Source: Streptomyces sp. NBC_00287 (GTDB lineage Bacteria > Actinomycetota > Actinomycetes > Streptomycetales > Streptomycetaceae). From it: a DNA stretch of 64,000 nt. Below, in pieces: positions 31,590 to 40,448 of the stretch. A program made the position numbers and the translations under genes. Below the pieces are notes generated by a model, which saw nothing but the letters and a program-made list of their open reading frames with translations, searched no databases and was not told the DNA's origin. Where the stretch lies: assembly GCF_036173105.1 (NCBI RefSeq), contig NZ_CP108053.1:6200001-6264000 (forward strand), given 5' to 3'. Every line of letters begins with the position of its first letter. The first letter of the stretch is position 1.

Positions 31590-32957
31590 TCAGGCCTCCG
31601 CGACCGATTCCTCCGGAGCCTCCTCCTCCAGTACGAAGCCGGGCAGCCATTCCTCCAGCTCCTCGCGCAGCCGGACCGTGGCTCCCAGCTGGCACAGGAC
31701 GCCGATCGTGCTCAGTGTCACCCGGTGTATCAGCAGGTAGGAGGGCGGCAGATTGAGCTGCTTGCCCAACTGGTAGGCGGGTGAGCGGGGGTCGGCGACG
31801 CGGCCTGCCTGGCTGCGCATCCAGCCCCGGGTGAAGGTGAACGCGTCGACCTGGGCCGGTTCGATGATCGGCAGAAGGTAGTCCAGGACGGCGTCCGGGT
31901 CCAGCTCTATCGACTCCTTGACGAAGCCCTCCCGGCACAGCAGTTCGTAGACGGCCTCCGCATCGCTGTCCAGGGTCATACGCAACGAATCGCCGATCGG
32001 GGTCGGCAGACCTCCGGGGAGACGGTCGACCGTGCCGAAGTCCAGCACGCCGAGGCGCCATTCCTCCTCGTCGTCCGGGCCGCCGGGCAGGAGCCGGAAG
32101 TTGCCGGGGTGCGGGTCGGCGTGCAGCAGACCGGTGCGGGCCGGGCCGGAGAAGAGGAAGCGGGCCAGCAGTTGGCCGGCGCGGTCGCGCTGCTCCTCGG
32201 TGCCGTCGGAGATGATCTCCGACAGCGGGATGCCGTCGATCCACTCGGTGATCAGAACCTGGTCGCACTGATGGACCACGTCGGGCACCAGGACGTCCGG
32301 GTCGTGCGCGAACTCCTCCGCGTGGACCCGCTGCGCCTGGGCCTCAAGACCGTAGTCCAGTTCCTCGGAGACCCGGTCCTTGAGTTCCGTGATGAGCGGC
32401 TTGATGTCCATGCCGGGGACCAGCGGGCCCAACAGACGGGCGAACCGGCTCAGTTGGGTGAGGTCGGAGAGCAGGGCCTCCCCCGCGCCCGGGTACTGGA
32501 CCTTGACCGCCACCGCACGGCCGTCCTGCCACACCGCCCGGTGCACCTGGCCGATGGAGGCCGCCGCGGAGGGCTTGTCGTCGAACTCGACGAACAGCTC
32601 GCGCCAGTCCTCACCGAGCCGCTCGGCGAGCACCGCGTGCACCGTACGCGTCGGCATCGGCGGCGCCGCCTCCTGGAGCTTCGTCAGCGCCGCACGGTAG
32701 GGACCGGCGACCTCCTCGGGCAGCGCCGACTCGAAGACCGACAGGGCCTGTCCGAACTTCATCGCACCGCCCTTGAGCTCACCGAGCACCTTGAACATCT
32801 GCTCGGCGGTGCGCTGCTGCAGCTCTCTGCCGACGAGCTCCGCGGACTCGCCCACGATTCGCTTGCCCAGTCCCCAGGTCGCCCGTCCGGCGAAGCCGAG
32901 CGGGAGCGCGGCGAGCTTGGCGGTCCGGGTGACCGCCTTCCGGGGAAGATCAGACAT
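31590..32957 (-). CDS. ABC1/UbiB-family atypical kinase (AarF-like)
   Basis: 455 residues. Family marks: KFGQALS in the KxGQ segment (after GELKGGAM), AAASIGQVHRA as the Ala-rich nucleotide loop, KVQYPG, catalytic LLHADPHPGNF and metal-binding LDFGTVDRL. ABC1 proteins are atypical kinases or ATPases often linked to lipid or quinone metabolism; in actinobacteria the substrate is unknown. ATG 32957 overlaps the end of the ThiF-like gene by 8 bases, so the two are translationally coupled. Rv3197 next to WhiB7 is the mycobacterial counterpart. Confidence 0.92.
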   Translation of the reverse strand: MSDLPRKAVTRTAKLAALPLGFAGRATWGLGKRIVGESAELVGRELQQRTAEQMFKVLGELKGGAMKFGQALSVFESALPEEVAGPYRAALTKLQEAAPPMPTRTVHAVLAERLGEDWRELFVEFDDKPSAAASIGQVHRAVWQDGRAVAVKVQYPGAGEALLSDLTQLSRFARLLGPLVPGMDIKPLITELKDRVSEELDYGLEAQAQRVHAEEFAHDPDVLVPDVVHQCDQVLITEWIDGIPLSEIISDGTEEQRDRAGQLLARFLFSGPARTGLLHADPHPGNFRLLPGGPDDEEEWRLGVLDFGTVDRLPGGLPTPIGDSLRMTLDSDAEAVYELLCREGFVKESIELDPDAVLDYLLPIIEPAQVDAFTFTRGWMRSQAGRVADPRSPAYQLGKQLNLPPSYLLIHRVTLSTIGVLCQLGATVRLREELEEWLPGFVLEEEAPEESVAEA

Positions 32958-34167
32958 GCGCCCTCCAGGTCCCAGCCGACCGTGCGTCCGCCTGACGGCG
33001 TGACGTTCTCGACGGCCGTTGCTCCGCCATTGTCTCGTGCGCCTCCCCATCCTTGGGGGTGTGTCCTTGCTTACCTTTCTCCGCGGCCCCGCACGGGCAT
33101 GCCGGATGTGCCCAGACCGGTCGCGCATGCCAGGTCAGCCCCGGCAGCGAAACCTCCCAGCGGGCGCCCGCGCTGGACGGGACTCCGCCGTCGAGGAACG
33201 CAAGGGCGTGTGCCGCCGCCAGTCCCGCGACCGTCGTCGCCAGCGTCAGATCGCAGGCCGGCACCGGGCGGGCCTTCCCCGCACCCGAACGCCACTGGGC
33301 GACCAGCCGGGGCCAGACCGGGTCCCGGTCGGTGCGCCCCTCGTGCAGACAGCCCGCGCAGCTTGTCTCGCCCGGCAGGACGAGCGGACCGACGACGCCG
33401 GTTCCCTCGACCACTCCGGCGTAGAGGTGCGGCGTACCGGAGGTGATCAGCGGATCGGCGGTGGACGGGACGGGCGCGTGCACCGCGACCTCGTCCCGTG
33501 GGGCGAGGATCACCAGGGAGAGGCCCGGATCGGCGTCATCGGGCGGTGACTGAGGGCCACGGCGGGGCGGGCGGGCCGGGGCCGCTCGGCGTACCGCCCG
33601 ACGGGCGGCCTCTTCCCTGCGCTCGCCGATCGTCTCGGCGGGCAGTCCGCCCGGTGCCACGTCCCACGGTTCGACCCGGCCGCCGTCGCGCACATCGACC
33701 TCGCCGATACCCGCCCCCGACAACAGCGAGGCCAGCACAGCGCCCACCCGCCCGGCGCCGCGCACCTGCACGCGCAGGGAGCGGCGGGCGGTCAGCCGGT
33801 GCATGGCCTCACCCGGCTCGGACGCGGTCAGGGAGAGCGAGGCCAGATCGGGGCGGAGACGGTCCAGGACCTCCTTCTTCCCCCGTAGTTCGGCACCGCG
33901 CGTACCGCCCCCGCGCGCGTCGTCGAGCAGCCCGGCCCGCGTCAGCCGCTTCACAAGACCGTCGACATGGCCGTCGGGCAGGTGCATCCGGCGCCCCTCC
34001 GCGCGCAGCAGCTCCAGCCCTCGGGTGCCGTTGAGCAGGTCGAGGAAGCTGCCCGTGGCCGTGTCCATCGGGCCGAGCGTCATCGCGTGCGCCGGAGTCA
34101 TCCCGAACTGCACGGTGTTGAGGTCGCGCCAGCCGCGCCTGAGCGCCGGCTTCACCATCGGATGCAT
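32950..34167 (-). CDS. ThiF-like (E1/TOMM-partner-like) protein
   Basis: 405 residues. The N-terminal ~100 residues are a winged-helix-like domain (HVDGLVKRLTRAGLLDD). A Rossmann-type segment RGAGRVGAVLASLLSGAG, then VDVRDGGRVEPWDVAPGG, matches the ThiF/E1 start, but the usual catalytic Arg/Lys-rich part is shortened and Arg/Pro-rich. Paired Cys CAGC and CPC form the structural zinc site of E1-like proteins. It resembles the ThiF-like leader-peptide-binding partners of azole-peptide clusters more than a full adenylating enzyme, but no such precursor peptide or cyclodehydratase lies nearby. ATG 34167 has a GGGGGC site. It overlaps the ABC1 kinase by 8 bases. Confidence 0.72.
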   Translation of the reverse strand: MHPMVKPALRRGWRDLNTVQFGMTPAHAMTLGPMDTATGSFLDLLNGTRGLELLRAEGRRMHLPDGHVDGLVKRLTRAGLLDDARGGGTRGAELRGKKEVLDRLRPDLASLSLTASEPGEAMHRLTARRSLRVQVRGAGRVGAVLASLLSGAGIGEVDVRDGGRVEPWDVAPGGLPAETIGERREEAARRAVRRAAPARPPRRGPQSPPDDADPGLSLVILAPRDEVAVHAPVPSTADPLITSGTPHLYAGVVEGTGVVGPLVLPGETSCAGCLHEGRTDRDPVWPRLVAQWRSGAGKARPVPACDLTLATTVAGLAAAHALAFLDGGVPSSAGARWEVSLPGLTWHARPVWAHPACPCGAAEKGKQGHTPKDGEAHETMAEQRPSRTSRRQADARSAGTWRAHV

Positions 34168-34401
34168 GACAGGCCCCCGTAAGTCCTGGTTCGTCCCGTA
34201 TGCCGGAGTCATCGGTCGCCCGCAAACGGAGTCGCTCGCGGCTGCCCCGGCAGAGCCAGCATGCCCGGATGCGCGGTCGGGCGCCGAAAGTTGTCCACAG
34301 GCCCAGGGATTCTTCGTACAAATCAAACGCATGGTGGGGTCTCGGCGCCGAACCGTACCGGAGTCGGGACTTCCCCCGTGTGCAGCGGGTAACGTCGGGG
34401 C

Positions 34402-34998
34402 GTGTCCGTCGACCCACTGCACCGCGCCGGAACGCCACAGCGCCGCACGACGAGCCCGCCGCCGAACGGTTCGGGGGCGAGCGCGATCGAGGTGCGCAGA
34501 AGTCCTCGGCGACGCAGGACGGTCTCCGCGTATCGCGAGGGTGACCGCACCGTGGTGCTCATCCCCGCCCGGATGTCCGAGGCGGAGGAACAGCGCTGGG
34601 TGAGCGTCATGCTCGACAAGCTCGCCGCCCAGGAGAGCAAGCGGGTCCTCGGCGACACCGAGCTCGCCGAGCGCGCGGAGCGGCTCTCTGCCCAGTACTT
34701 CGACGGCCGCGCCCGGCCCAGCTCGGTCCGCTGGGTCACCAACCAGAACACGCGCTGGGGCTCGTGCACCCCGTCCGAGGGCAGCATCCGTCTGTCGCAC
34801 CGGCTGCAGGGCATGCCCGAGTACGTCGTCGACTACGTCCTGCTGCACGAGCTCGCACATCTGCTCGTGCCCGGACACGGGCCCCGGTTCTGGCGGCTGC
34901 TGGAGGCATACCCGCGGACCGAGCGGGCCCGGGGTTACCTCGAAGGAGTGGTGGCCGCCGATCGGCTGCCGCATCTGCCCGGCGCACGCGGAGAGTGA
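34402..34998 (+). CDS. YgjP-like zinc metallopeptidase (DUF45)
   Basis: 198 residues. The C-terminal domain contains NTRWGSC, RLSHRLQGMPEYVVDYV, the zinc motif HELAHLL and the third ligand in GHGPRFWRLLE, the complete YgjP/DUF45 pattern (SprT/M48-like fold). The N-terminal 40 residues are Arg/Pro/Ser-rich. Its substrate is not known; E. coli YgjP has been reported to act on nucleotide triphosphates as well as being peptidase-like. It begins with GTG and is divergent from the ThiF-like gene across a 234-base gap in which I see no clear operator. Confidence 0.88.
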   Translation: MSVDPLHRAGTPQRRTTSPPPNGSGASAIEVRRSPRRRRTVSAYREGDRTVVLIPARMSEAEEQRWVSVMLDKLAAQESKRVLGDTELAERAERLSAQYFDGRARPSSVRWVTNQNTRWGSCTPSEGSIRLSHRLQGMPEYVVDYVLLHELAHLLVPGHGPRFWRLLEAYPRTERARGYLEGVVAADRLPHLPGARGE

Positions 34999-35130
34999 CC
35001 GCCCCCGGACCTTCAGGTACCGCGGGGCGCTGGTTCTGTACCGGCTCTGTACCGACTTCGTCCGGTGTCCGAGTTTGCCGTTAGCCTGACGCGACGCACT
35101 CATATTCGGGATGGGGGACGGTCGTTACGC

Positions 35131-36816
35131 ATGGCCAGGGAATTCCAACGCGGCCACAAGGCCAGGATCAGTGACCTCACCGCGGGCACGGATCTGTACG
35201 TAGGTGTGCAGATCTCCGGTCCCGGTCTGACCTTCGACATCAGCTGCTTCGGCCTCGACGCCGATGAACGGCTTTCGGACGACCGTTACTTCGTCTTCTT
35301 CAACCAGCCGAAGTCCCCCGAGGAGTCCGTTCAGCTCCTGGGTGCCCAGGCCGGCGACACTGAGTCCTTCCGGGTCACGCTGGACCGGATCCCGCCGCAG
35401 ATCCACAAGCTGGCGTTCACCGCGACGATCGACGGCGCCGGGCAGATGTCGCAGATCAGCCCCGGATACATCCGCATCGTGGCCGGTGGCGAGGAAGTCG
35501 CCCGGTACGCGTTCAACGGCTCGGAGTTCAGCACCGAACGCGCCGTCATGCTGGGCGACTTCTACCTGAAGGACGTCTGGCGGTTCGCCGCGGTCGGACA
35601 GGGCTTCGACGGCGGTCTGGACGCCCTGTTGAAGAACTTCGGCGGCGAGGTCATGGAGGAGGAGACTCCCGCCCCGGCCCCGCAGCAGCCGCAGTCCGGC
35701 GCGACCCCCGGCTTCGCGCCCCCGGCATTCGGCGCCCCGGCAGCCCCAACGCCCGCTCCGGCACCGGCTCCGGCACCGGCTCCGGCACCGGCTCCGGCCC
35801 CCGCGCCGCAGCCCGCCGCCCAGGGCTTCGCGCCTCCGCCGCCCCCGGCACCGGCCCCCGCACCGTCGGTGCACGCCCAGCCGACGATCATCGCCCCCAT
35901 GACGCCGCCCGGCGGAACTCAGGTACCGCCGCCGGCGCCCGCCCCCTACGGCCAGCCCGCCCAGCCGCAGCAGCCGTACGGCCAGCCCCCGAGCGCACCG
36001 CTGCCCCCGGGCTACGGCCAGCCCCAGGCCCCGCAGGCACCGCAGGGTTACGGCCAGCCGACGCCGCCCCCCGGCTACGGTCAGCAGCCGGCCTACGGAC
36101 AGGTTCCGGGCCAGCAGGCCGCCCCTTATGGCGCGCCGCAGGGTTCCGGCCAGGCGCCCGGTGTGGCCGCCGCGCTGGAGCAGTTCAGGGAGACGCCCAC
36201 CGGGCAGCGCTGGACGCAGCAGAACAAGAAAATGGTCCGCGTCGACCTCGGCATCGGCGGTCAGCCGGTGCTGGCCCGGCAGGGCAGCATGGTGCTCTAC
36301 CAGGGCAAGGTCGACTTCAGCTACAAGGGCGCCGGGTTCGCGGGCCGTATCGCGGGCAACGCGACCGGCCAGGAGATGCAGCTGATGCGCTGCACCGGCC
36401 AGGGCCAGGTGTTCCTCGCCGAGAACTCCACGATGCTGCACCCCATCGAGCTCCAGGGCGACGGGGTCTGCGTCTCCGCCGAGAACGTCCTCGCCTTCGA
36501 CGAGAGCCTCCAGTACGAGGTCCGCCGTATCGAGGGCCATGGCATCCCCGGCGGTGCGCTGTTCACGATGCAGTTCACCGGCACCGGCACGATCGTCGTC
36601 AAGACGCACGGCACGCCCGTCGTCCTGCCGGTCACGCCGACCACGTTCGCCGACTGCAACGCCGTGGTCGCCTGGTCGTCGGCCGCCCAGGTGGTCGTCT
36701 CCAGCCAGGTCCGCATGCGTCGCAACGCCTACCCCGGCGACACCGGAGAGAGCGTCAACCTCCAGTTCCGGGCCGCTCCCGGCAACTTCATCGTCGTCCA
36801 GCCGTACGAGATCTGA
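35131..36816 (+). CDS. TerD-AIM24 fusion protein
   Basis: 561 residues. Residues 1-175 are a TerD-type tellurite/stress domain (TDLYVGVQISGPGLTFDIS, then DDRYFVFFNQPKSP). Residues ~180-345 are a disordered Pro/Ala/Gln/Gly/Tyr linker with an alternating Ala-Pro run and YGQP repeats. Residues ~350-561 are an AIM24 domain. TerD domains bind calcium and occur in stress and vesicle-associated operons; AIM24 is a beta-rich fold of unclear role. There is no signal peptide. ATG 35131 has GGGGGACGG upstream; 22 more in-frame codons precede it without a good site. It leads a run of three AIM24 genes with 11- and 16-base gaps. Confidence 0.9.
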   Translation: MAREFQRGHKARISDLTAGTDLYVGVQISGPGLTFDISCFGLDADERLSDDRYFVFFNQPKSPEESVQLLGAQAGDTESFRVTLDRIPPQIHKLAFTATIDGAGQMSQISPGYIRIVAGGEEVARYAFNGSEFSTERAVMLGDFYLKDVWRFAAVGQGFDGGLDALLKNFGGEVMEEETPAPAPQQPQSGATPGFAPPAFGAPAAPTPAPAPAPAPAPAPAPAPAPQPAAQGFAPPPPPAPAPAPSVHAQPTIIAPMTPPGGTQVPPPAPAPYGQPAQPQQPYGQPPSAPLPPGYGQPQAPQAPQGYGQPTPPPGYGQQPAYGQVPGQQAAPYGAPQGSGQAPGVAAALEQFRETPTGQRWTQQNKKMVRVDLGIGGQPVLARQGSMVLYQGKVDFSYKGAGFAGRIAGNATGQEMQLMRCTGQGQVFLAENSTMLHPIELQGDGVCVSAENVLAFDESLQYEVRRIEGHGIPGGALFTMQFTGTGTIVVKTHGTPVVLPVTPTTFADCNAVVAWSSAAQVVVSSQVRMRRNAYPGDTGESVNLQFRAAPGNFIVVQPYEI

Positions 36817-36827
36817 GGGAGCCCGTC

Positions 36828-37508
36828 ATGAACCAGCCACTCGCGGGCTACGCCCCCGCACCGGTCACCGCCCGCATGGAGAACCACGGCAACCACATGC
36901 TGAAGGTCGCCATGCAGACCGGGAACGACCTCCTCGCGCGCGTGGGGTCGATGGTCGCCTATGAAGGCTTCGTCCAGTACGAGCCCAACCCGCCGGCCGT
37001 GCGCCAGATCGCCAAGGACTGGATGACCGGCGAGGGCGCACCCCTGATGAAGTGCTCCGGCGACGGACTGCTCTACCTCGCCGACTACGGCGCGAACGTC
37101 GTCGTGATCAACCTCAACGGCGACGGCATCTCCGTCAACGCCACCAACCTGCTCGCCTTCGACGCGCATCTGACATGGGGCGTCGAGCGGGTGAAGGGCC
37201 TGGCGAAGTTCGCCGGACAGGGTCTGTGGAACACCAAGATCTCCGGGCAGGGCTGGGTCGCGCTGACCTCCCGGGGCAAGCCGATCGTCGTCGACTGCGG
37301 CGGCGGCGAGAACGAGACGTACGTCGACCCGGACGCGCTTGTCGCCTGGTCCCCGAACCTCAAGGTGAAGGGCAAGCGCAGCTTCAAGGCACAGTCGCTG
37401 ATCGGCCGGGGCAGCGGCGAGGCCTACCAGATGGCCTTCTCCGGCCAGGGCATCGTCGTCGTCCAGCCCAGCGAGGACAGCACCGACCGCCTCCGAGTCC
37501 GGGGCTGA
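36828..37508 (+). CDS. AIM24 family protein, second of three
   Basis: 226 residues, a stand-alone AIM24 domain. It shares with its neighbours LLARVGSMVAYEGFVQYE near the start and, near the middle, LYLADYGANVVVINLNGDGIS, the domain's repeated beta structure. There are no catalytic motifs, signal peptide or membrane segment. It is cytosolic as far as can be seen. It starts 11 bases after the TerD-AIM24 fusion with GGGAGC upstream, so it is almost certainly in the same operon. The three proteins may form a heteromeric assembly; this is inference from tandem order. Confidence 0.88.
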   Translation: MNQPLAGYAPAPVTARMENHGNHMLKVAMQTGNDLLARVGSMVAYEGFVQYEPNPPAVRQIAKDWMTGEGAPLMKCSGDGLLYLADYGANVVVINLNGDGISVNATNLLAFDAHLTWGVERVKGLAKFAGQGLWNTKISGQGWVALTSRGKPIVVDCGGGENETYVDPDALVAWSPNLKVKGKRSFKAQSLIGRGSGEAYQMAFSGQGIVVVQPSEDSTDRLRVRG

Positions 37509-37524
37509 GGGGGAGCACCACACC

Positions 37525-38280
37525 ATGCAGAGCCCGCTTTTCGCCTACAACGACCAGCAGTCCCAGGAGCGTTGGAGCCTGCAGAGCAAGCAGATGCTCC
37601 GGCTCACCCTGGAGGGCCACGACGACATCCTCGCCCGCAAGGGCACGATGGTCGCCTACCAGGGGCTCGTCGAGTTCGACGCCGAGTACCAGGGCAGCGG
37701 ACAGTCACGCGCGCGTGCCCACACCGGGGAGGGCCTGGACCTCATGCGCTGCCACGGGCAGGGCACGGTCTACCTCGCCAACCTCAAGCAGCACATCCAC
37801 ATGGTGGATGTGGAGCAGGACGGGCTGACCGTCGACAGCAGCTATGTGCTGGCCATGGACTCCTCGCTGCACCACGAGGTCATCGCCGTGGACAGCCTGT
37901 ACGGCATCTCCGGCTCCGGTAAGTACCAGCTCAACATCACCGGCCGCGGCAAGGTCGCCCTGATGACCTCCGGCATGCCGCTGATGATGCAGGTCACCCC
38001 GGACAAGTACGTCAACTGCGACGCCGACGCGATCGTCGCCTGGTCCACCAGCCTGCGCGTCCAGATGCAGGCCCAGACGCACTCCTCCGGGGTGTGGCGG
38101 CGCCGCGGCAACACCGGTGAGGGCTGGGAGCTCAGCTTCATGGGCAGCGGCTACGCGCTCGTGCAGCCCAGCGAACTGCTGCCACCGCAGAACGCCCAGG
38201 TCGGCTCGGGCCTCGCCGCGCAGTACGGCATGGGCCAGCAGGGCGCCCGCGGCCAGAACCAGGGCAACGTCTGGAGCTGA
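37525..38280 (+). CDS. AIM24 family protein, third of three
   Basis: 251 residues, again one AIM24 domain (ILARKGTMVAYQGLVEFD, VYLANLKQHIHMVDVEQDGL, YVLAMDSSLHHEV). A Gln/Gly-rich tail (GMGQQGARGQNQGN) recalls the linker of the first protein. It starts 16 bases after the second gene behind GAGGGGGAGC and closes the operon before a strong terminator. Function unknown. Streptomyces often keeps these AIM24 genes together. Confidence 0.88.
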   Translation: MQSPLFAYNDQQSQERWSLQSKQMLRLTLEGHDDILARKGTMVAYQGLVEFDAEYQGSGQSRARAHTGEGLDLMRCHGQGTVYLANLKQHIHMVDVEQDGLTVDSSYVLAMDSSLHHEVIAVDSLYGISGSGKYQLNITGRGKVALMTSGMPLMMQVTPDKYVNCDADAIVAWSTSLRVQMQAQTHSSGVWRRRGNTGEGWELSFMGSGYALVQPSELLPPQNAQVGSGLAAQYGMGQQGARGQNQGNVWS

Positions 38281-38285
38281 GTTCA

Positions 38286-38321
38286 GGTAAGGGGTGACGG
38301 CACGGGCGGTCACCCCTTACC
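38286..38321. terminator. Terminator between the AIM24 operon and Nudix gene
   Basis: A 13-base perfect inverted repeat (38286-38298 with 38309-38321) around a 10-base loop, between convergent genes. Confidence 0.8.
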
Positions 38322-38324
38322 GCT

Positions 38325-38840
38325 TCAGAGCCTGGCGCGGGTTGCTTCAAGCAGCCGTACGACAGAGTCGTCCGCTACGTCCGCCACCTCGTCGTAGGCG
38401 AACCACCGTAGGTCGAGCGACTCGTCGCTGATTGCCTCCACCGCTCCACGCGGGGCTATGGCGGCATACTGCACGTCCAGGTGCCAAGCGCAGGGCGTCC
38501 GGTGCCGGTCCAGGCGGACCGGGGTGCTCCGCAACAGGCGCAGCGAGGGGATCCCCGACTCTTCCGTTGCTTCGCGGAGCGCGGCGCCCGCGAGCGTGGT
38601 GTCGCTGCGTTCGCAGTGCCCGCCCATCTGGAGCCACATACGCAGCTTCTTGTGGAGCGTGAGCAGGACACGATCACGCTCCGGGTCGATCACCAGCGCG
38701 CTTGCCGTGATGTGCCCGTCCGTGCAGTCCTTCCACATTCCGTCGGGATGACCGTCCAGATGGTCCAGGTAGACCTGACGGAGGTCCTGCTGGTCCTCGT
38801 AGGTCTTCAGCACCTGGACCGCGTCGCCGTACAGAGTCAC
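38325..38840 (-). CDS. Nudix hydrolase
   Basis: 171 residues. The Nudix box GGHCERSDTTLAGAALREATEESGI keeps the REATEESGI metal-binding core but has an Asp/Thr where the first Glu of the consensus lies. It resembles cytosolic nucleotide or (d)NTP-sugar pyrophosphatases; the substrate is unknown. The GTG at 38840 overlaps the last codons of the upstream DUF2342-type gene by 4 bases, so the two are coupled. A terminator follows. Confidence 0.88.
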   Translation of the reverse strand: MTLYGDAVQVLKTYEDQQDLRQVYLDHLDGHPDGMWKDCTDGHITASALVIDPERDRVLLTLHKKLRMWLQMGGHCERSDTTLAGAALREATEESGIPSLRLLRSTPVRLDRHRTPCAWHLDVQYAAIAPRGAVEAISDESLDLRWFAYDEVADVADDSVVRLLEATRARL

Positions 38841-40255
38841 TCGGAGTCGTCGTCCTTTTCCCGCTTCTCGGCGGAGCCATCCGCCGCCTCGCCGAGCATC
38901 TTGTCCAGCTCGGAGAAGTCCAGCTGCTCACGGTGCACGAAGCCGTCGGGGTCGTCCAGGTCGGTCGCCGTCGGCAGCATGTCCGGGTGGGCCCACAGCG
39001 CGTCACGGCCGTCGACTCCGCGCGCGTCCGTCAGCGACGCCCACAGACGCGAGGCGTCACGCAGCCGACGCGGGCGCAGCTCCAGACCGATCAGCGTGGC
39101 GAACGTCTGCTCGGCCGGGCCGCCCGAGGCGCGGCGGCGGCGCAGGGTCTCGCGCAGCGCGTCCGCGGACGACAGACGCGGCTTCGCGGCCGCGTGCACG
39201 ACTGCGTCCACCCAGCCCTCGACCAGCGCCAGAGCCGTCTCCAGACGGGCCAGGGCGGCCTTCTGCTCGGGCGTGTCCTCCGGCTGGAACATGCCCTGCT
39301 GAAGGGCGTCCTGCAGCTGCTCGGGGTTCTGCGGGTCGAACTGGCCGACCACGTCCTCGAGCTTGGCGGTGTCGACCTTGATCCCGCGCGCGTAGCCGTC
39401 GACCGCGCCGAACAGATGCGAGCGCAGCCACGGGACGTGCGCGAACAGGCGCTGGTGGGCGGCCTCGCGCAGGGCGAGATACAGCCGCACCTCCTCCTTG
39501 GGCACGCCCAGGTCCTTGCCGAACGACTCGATGTTCACCGGCAGCAGGGCGGCCTTGCCGGCCGGGCCGAGCGGTAGGCCGATGTCGGTCGAGCCGACGA
39601 CCTCGCCCGCGAGCACGCCGACGGCCTGCCCGATCTGGGTGCCGAACATGGCGCCGCCCATGGAGCGCATCATGCCGATCAGCGGGCCGGCCATGGCCTG
39701 CATCTCCTCCGGCAGGACATCGCCCATGGCGGTGCCGACGCGCTCGGCGACCGGGTCCACGAGCTCCTTCCAGGCCGGCAGCGTCGCCTCGACCCACTCC
39801 GCGCGCGACCAGGCCACCGCGGAGCCGGCCCCGGACGGCAGCGACGTCGCATCGTCGAGCCACAGGTCGGCCAGGCGGACGGCCTCCTCGACGGCGGTGC
39901 GCTCGGCGGGGCCGACGCTCGCGTCCTTGGTGCCGTCCGACGTGCCCTGGGAGACCGTCTGGCGGGCGATCTGCTTGGCCATGTCCCAGTTCACCGGGCC
40001 GCCCTCGTACGAGAGCATCTGGCCGAGCTGCTGGAATGCGGCGCCCAGGTCGGTGGGGTTCAGCGAACCGAACATGGCAGCGAACGGATTGTCCGCACCG
40101 GGGCCGCCAAAGCCCCCGGCGCCGGGCAGGCCGCCGTAACCGAACGGGTTGGCAGGTCCCTGACCACCACCGCTCTCCTGGTCCTTCTTCTTGCCCTCGT
40201 CGCCGTCGTCCGGCTCCTCCGGCGGAAGGCCGAATCCGAATGGGGTGTCACTCAC
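38837..40255 (-). CDS. DUF2342 zinc-dependent metallopeptidase-like hydrolase
   Basis: 472 residues. The N-terminal ~80 are Gly/Pro-rich and acidic (TPFGFGLPPEEPDDGDEG), as in the mycobacterial relative Rv3195. The conserved core includes GTQIGQAVG, AGEVVGSTDIGLPL and EAAHQRLFAHVPWL with its His, the hallmark of the family known as TIGR03624/DUF2342. The acidic/basic C-terminal tail is disordered. It starts at GTG 40255 with GAGGAAT upstream. It is annotated in the literature only as a putative hydrolase; activity is unproven. Overlap with the Nudix gene suggests one operon, and the SDR gene upstream is divergent. Confidence 0.85.
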   Translation of the reverse strand: MSDTPFGFGLPPEEPDDGDEGKKKDQESGGGQGPANPFGYGGLPGAGGFGGPGADNPFAAMFGSLNPTDLGAAFQQLGQMLSYEGGPVNWDMAKQIARQTVSQGTSDGTKDASVGPAERTAVEEAVRLADLWLDDATSLPSGAGSAVAWSRAEWVEATLPAWKELVDPVAERVGTAMGDVLPEEMQAMAGPLIGMMRSMGGAMFGTQIGQAVGVLAGEVVGSTDIGLPLGPAGKAALLPVNIESFGKDLGVPKEEVRLYLALREAAHQRLFAHVPWLRSHLFGAVDGYARGIKVDTAKLEDVVGQFDPQNPEQLQDALQQGMFQPEDTPEQKAALARLETALALVEGWVDAVVHAAAKPRLSSADALRETLRRRRASGGPAEQTFATLIGLELRPRRLRDASRLWASLTDARGVDGRDALWAHPDMLPTATDLDDPDGFVHREQLDFSELDKMLGEAADGSAEKREKDDDSE

Positions 40256-40448
40256 GGGATTCCTCGGCTGGTAAGGCCGCCGGTTCTGCCCCGACGGCGC
40301 GACTGCCCGATAACACCACCCAGCGTAGACACCACAGGCCGTTAGGGCCTCGGTGCTTCGCCGACTCTCGGCCTGCGGCAGGATGGATGCCACCTGGTAC
40401 GTACGCGTCACTCGCGTATCTACTGAAGACAACCGCTGGAGACGCCCG

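Noticed and set aside
35746..35810. Microsatellite-like GGCTCCGGCACC repeats
   Set aside because: They encode the Ala-Pro linker of the TerD-AIM24 fusion in frame, so are protein low complexity rather than a separate element.
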